Positions 63,520 to 64,000 of a DNA stretch of 64,000 nt are shown here, in pieces. Position 1 is the first letter of the stretch. Every line of letters starts with the position of its first letter. The translations under genes were made by a program, and so were the position numbers. The notes beneath the pieces are model-generated. The model searched no databases. It saw only the letters and a list, made by a program, of their open reading frames with translations, and was not told the origin of the DNA. The stretch comes from Lachnospiraceae bacterium (GTDB taxonomy: Bacteria; Bacillota; Clostridia; Lachnospirales; Lachnospiraceae): assembly GCA_017470935.1 (NCBI GenBank), contig JAFUXG010000007.1:1-64000 (forward strand), read 5' to 3'.

Positions 63520-64000
63520 TCAGCCTGCGTAAACCCTTCTCAAATATTCAAACTCATTCCTAATGCACAGGTACAGGGCTCTTCCTTTGTCAAGTCCCAT
63601 ATTATCGCAGAAATACCTGTAAAAATTGTTTCTGTTCTTTGATTTCCTGACCGCCTCCATGACTAACTTCTCTTCCGTCTCAGAAAGCTGCCGTTCACAA
63701 TGCTCTAGCACATAAGCAGCCAGGCCTTCCTTATCCGGATTATGAGCTTCGAAAAAAACATCGGGCAATCCCCGCAAAGGAGCTCTGTCTGATAACATAT
63801 TCTCACAAAAACCACTAGTGTCTTCAATAGTACCAGCGTTTTCATCAGAAAATTCAAGCTCCATATCCCATTCGTCAACAATATCAAATTCATCCAGAAA
63901 ATCTGGCAAATTGATATCATTTATTGCTTCAATCCTATTCAAATTGCTGCGTCCACAGGTTTTTGCTGCGGCAATACATATATCGTATCCCTTGTCTCGG
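63520..64000 (-). CDS. Hypothetical protein, partial at the right window edge
   Basis: The frame is open to the window edge, so at least 159 residues are encoded; an apparent TTG start at 63942 is probably internal. The visible part is acidic in the middle (LPDFLDEFDIVDEWDMELEF) with a helical, basic end (RKSKNRNNFYRYFCDNMGL). No family recognised. It lies upstream of the methyltransferase gene on the same strand, about 100 bp away, and could be co-transcribed. Confidence 0.6.
   Translation of the reverse strand, partial: RDKGYDICIAAAKTCGRSNLNRIEAINDINLPDFLDEFDIVDEWDMELEFSDENAGTIEDTSGFCENMLSDRAPLRGLPDVFFEAHNPDKEGLAAYVLEHCERQLSETEEKLVMEAVRKSKNRNNFYRYFCDNMGLDKGRALYLCIRNEFEYLRRVYAG

Overview
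The window reads as chromosomal DNA of a low-GC, Gram-positive anaerobe, most likely a member of the Lachnospiraceae (Clostridia). Support for this: purine-rich GGAGG ribosome sites before almost every gene, a secreted Ser/Thr-rich beta-helix protein, a BclA-like collagen protein, an Amt transporter with a fused PII domain, larB/larC, and a lantibiotic-immunity-type ABC system. Genus cannot be fixed from the sequence alone. No rRNA, tRNA or CRISPR array was seen. Functional calls rest on motifs recalled from known families, not on database searches.

Layout. 0-2.8 kb is a mobile, broken edge: the 3' end of an IS3-type transposase, a nucleotidyltransferase/HEPN pair apparently cut by that IS, and a DUF4143-type ATPase bracketed by two exact 41-bp repeats. 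2.8-12.4 kb holds a heterodimeric ABC exporter and a cytoplasmic phosphorelay (REC-Hpt, pseudo-REC-REC, REC, and a triple-PAS hybrid kinase with REC and Hpt). 12.7-18.7 kb is a lantibiotic-immunity-like unit (OmpR regulator, ABC ATPase, two permeases, histidine kinase) interrupted by two toxin-antitoxin modules: a YefM/YoeB pair and what looks like a type III module (promoter, two about 47-nt RNA repeats, terminator, frameshifted toxin). Six helically phased TTTGATA boxes precede the regulator. 18.7-21.1 kb carries a HAD hydrolase whose 5' end is duplicated on the far side of a PD-(D/E)XK transposase-family gene.

21.1-38.5 kb is mostly housekeeping and surface genes: collagen-like protein, Amt-PII with a structured attenuator-type leader, EF-hand-like protein, a two-component pair, a small alarmone synthetase, the beta-helix protein, a PII-like protein with a CPA2 antiporter, a membrane-bound spermidine-synthase-like protein, larB/larC (with a very His-rich insert) and a flavin reductase. 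38.7-49.5 kb is a tightly coupled six-gene operon matching the E. coli yehL-yehM-yehP-yehQ-yehI set (MoxR ATPase, DUF5682, VWA, SWIM, DUF4132) plus a small extra gene.

49.6-64 kb is an accessory region with DNA-modification and probable defence genes: Vsr, a P-loop kinase/metallophosphatase pair with a decayed second phosphatase, a WYL regulator, a tiny acidic protein, a PD-(D/E)XK-like protein, an ATPase, an endonuclease/exonuclease/phosphatase-fold protein, and an MspI-like restriction enzyme convergent with its cytosine-5 methyltransferase. An 18-bp palindrome, ATCCGYYNNTCAACGGAT, occurs about 90-105 bp upstream of three of these genes, including the WYL gene, and may define a small regulon.
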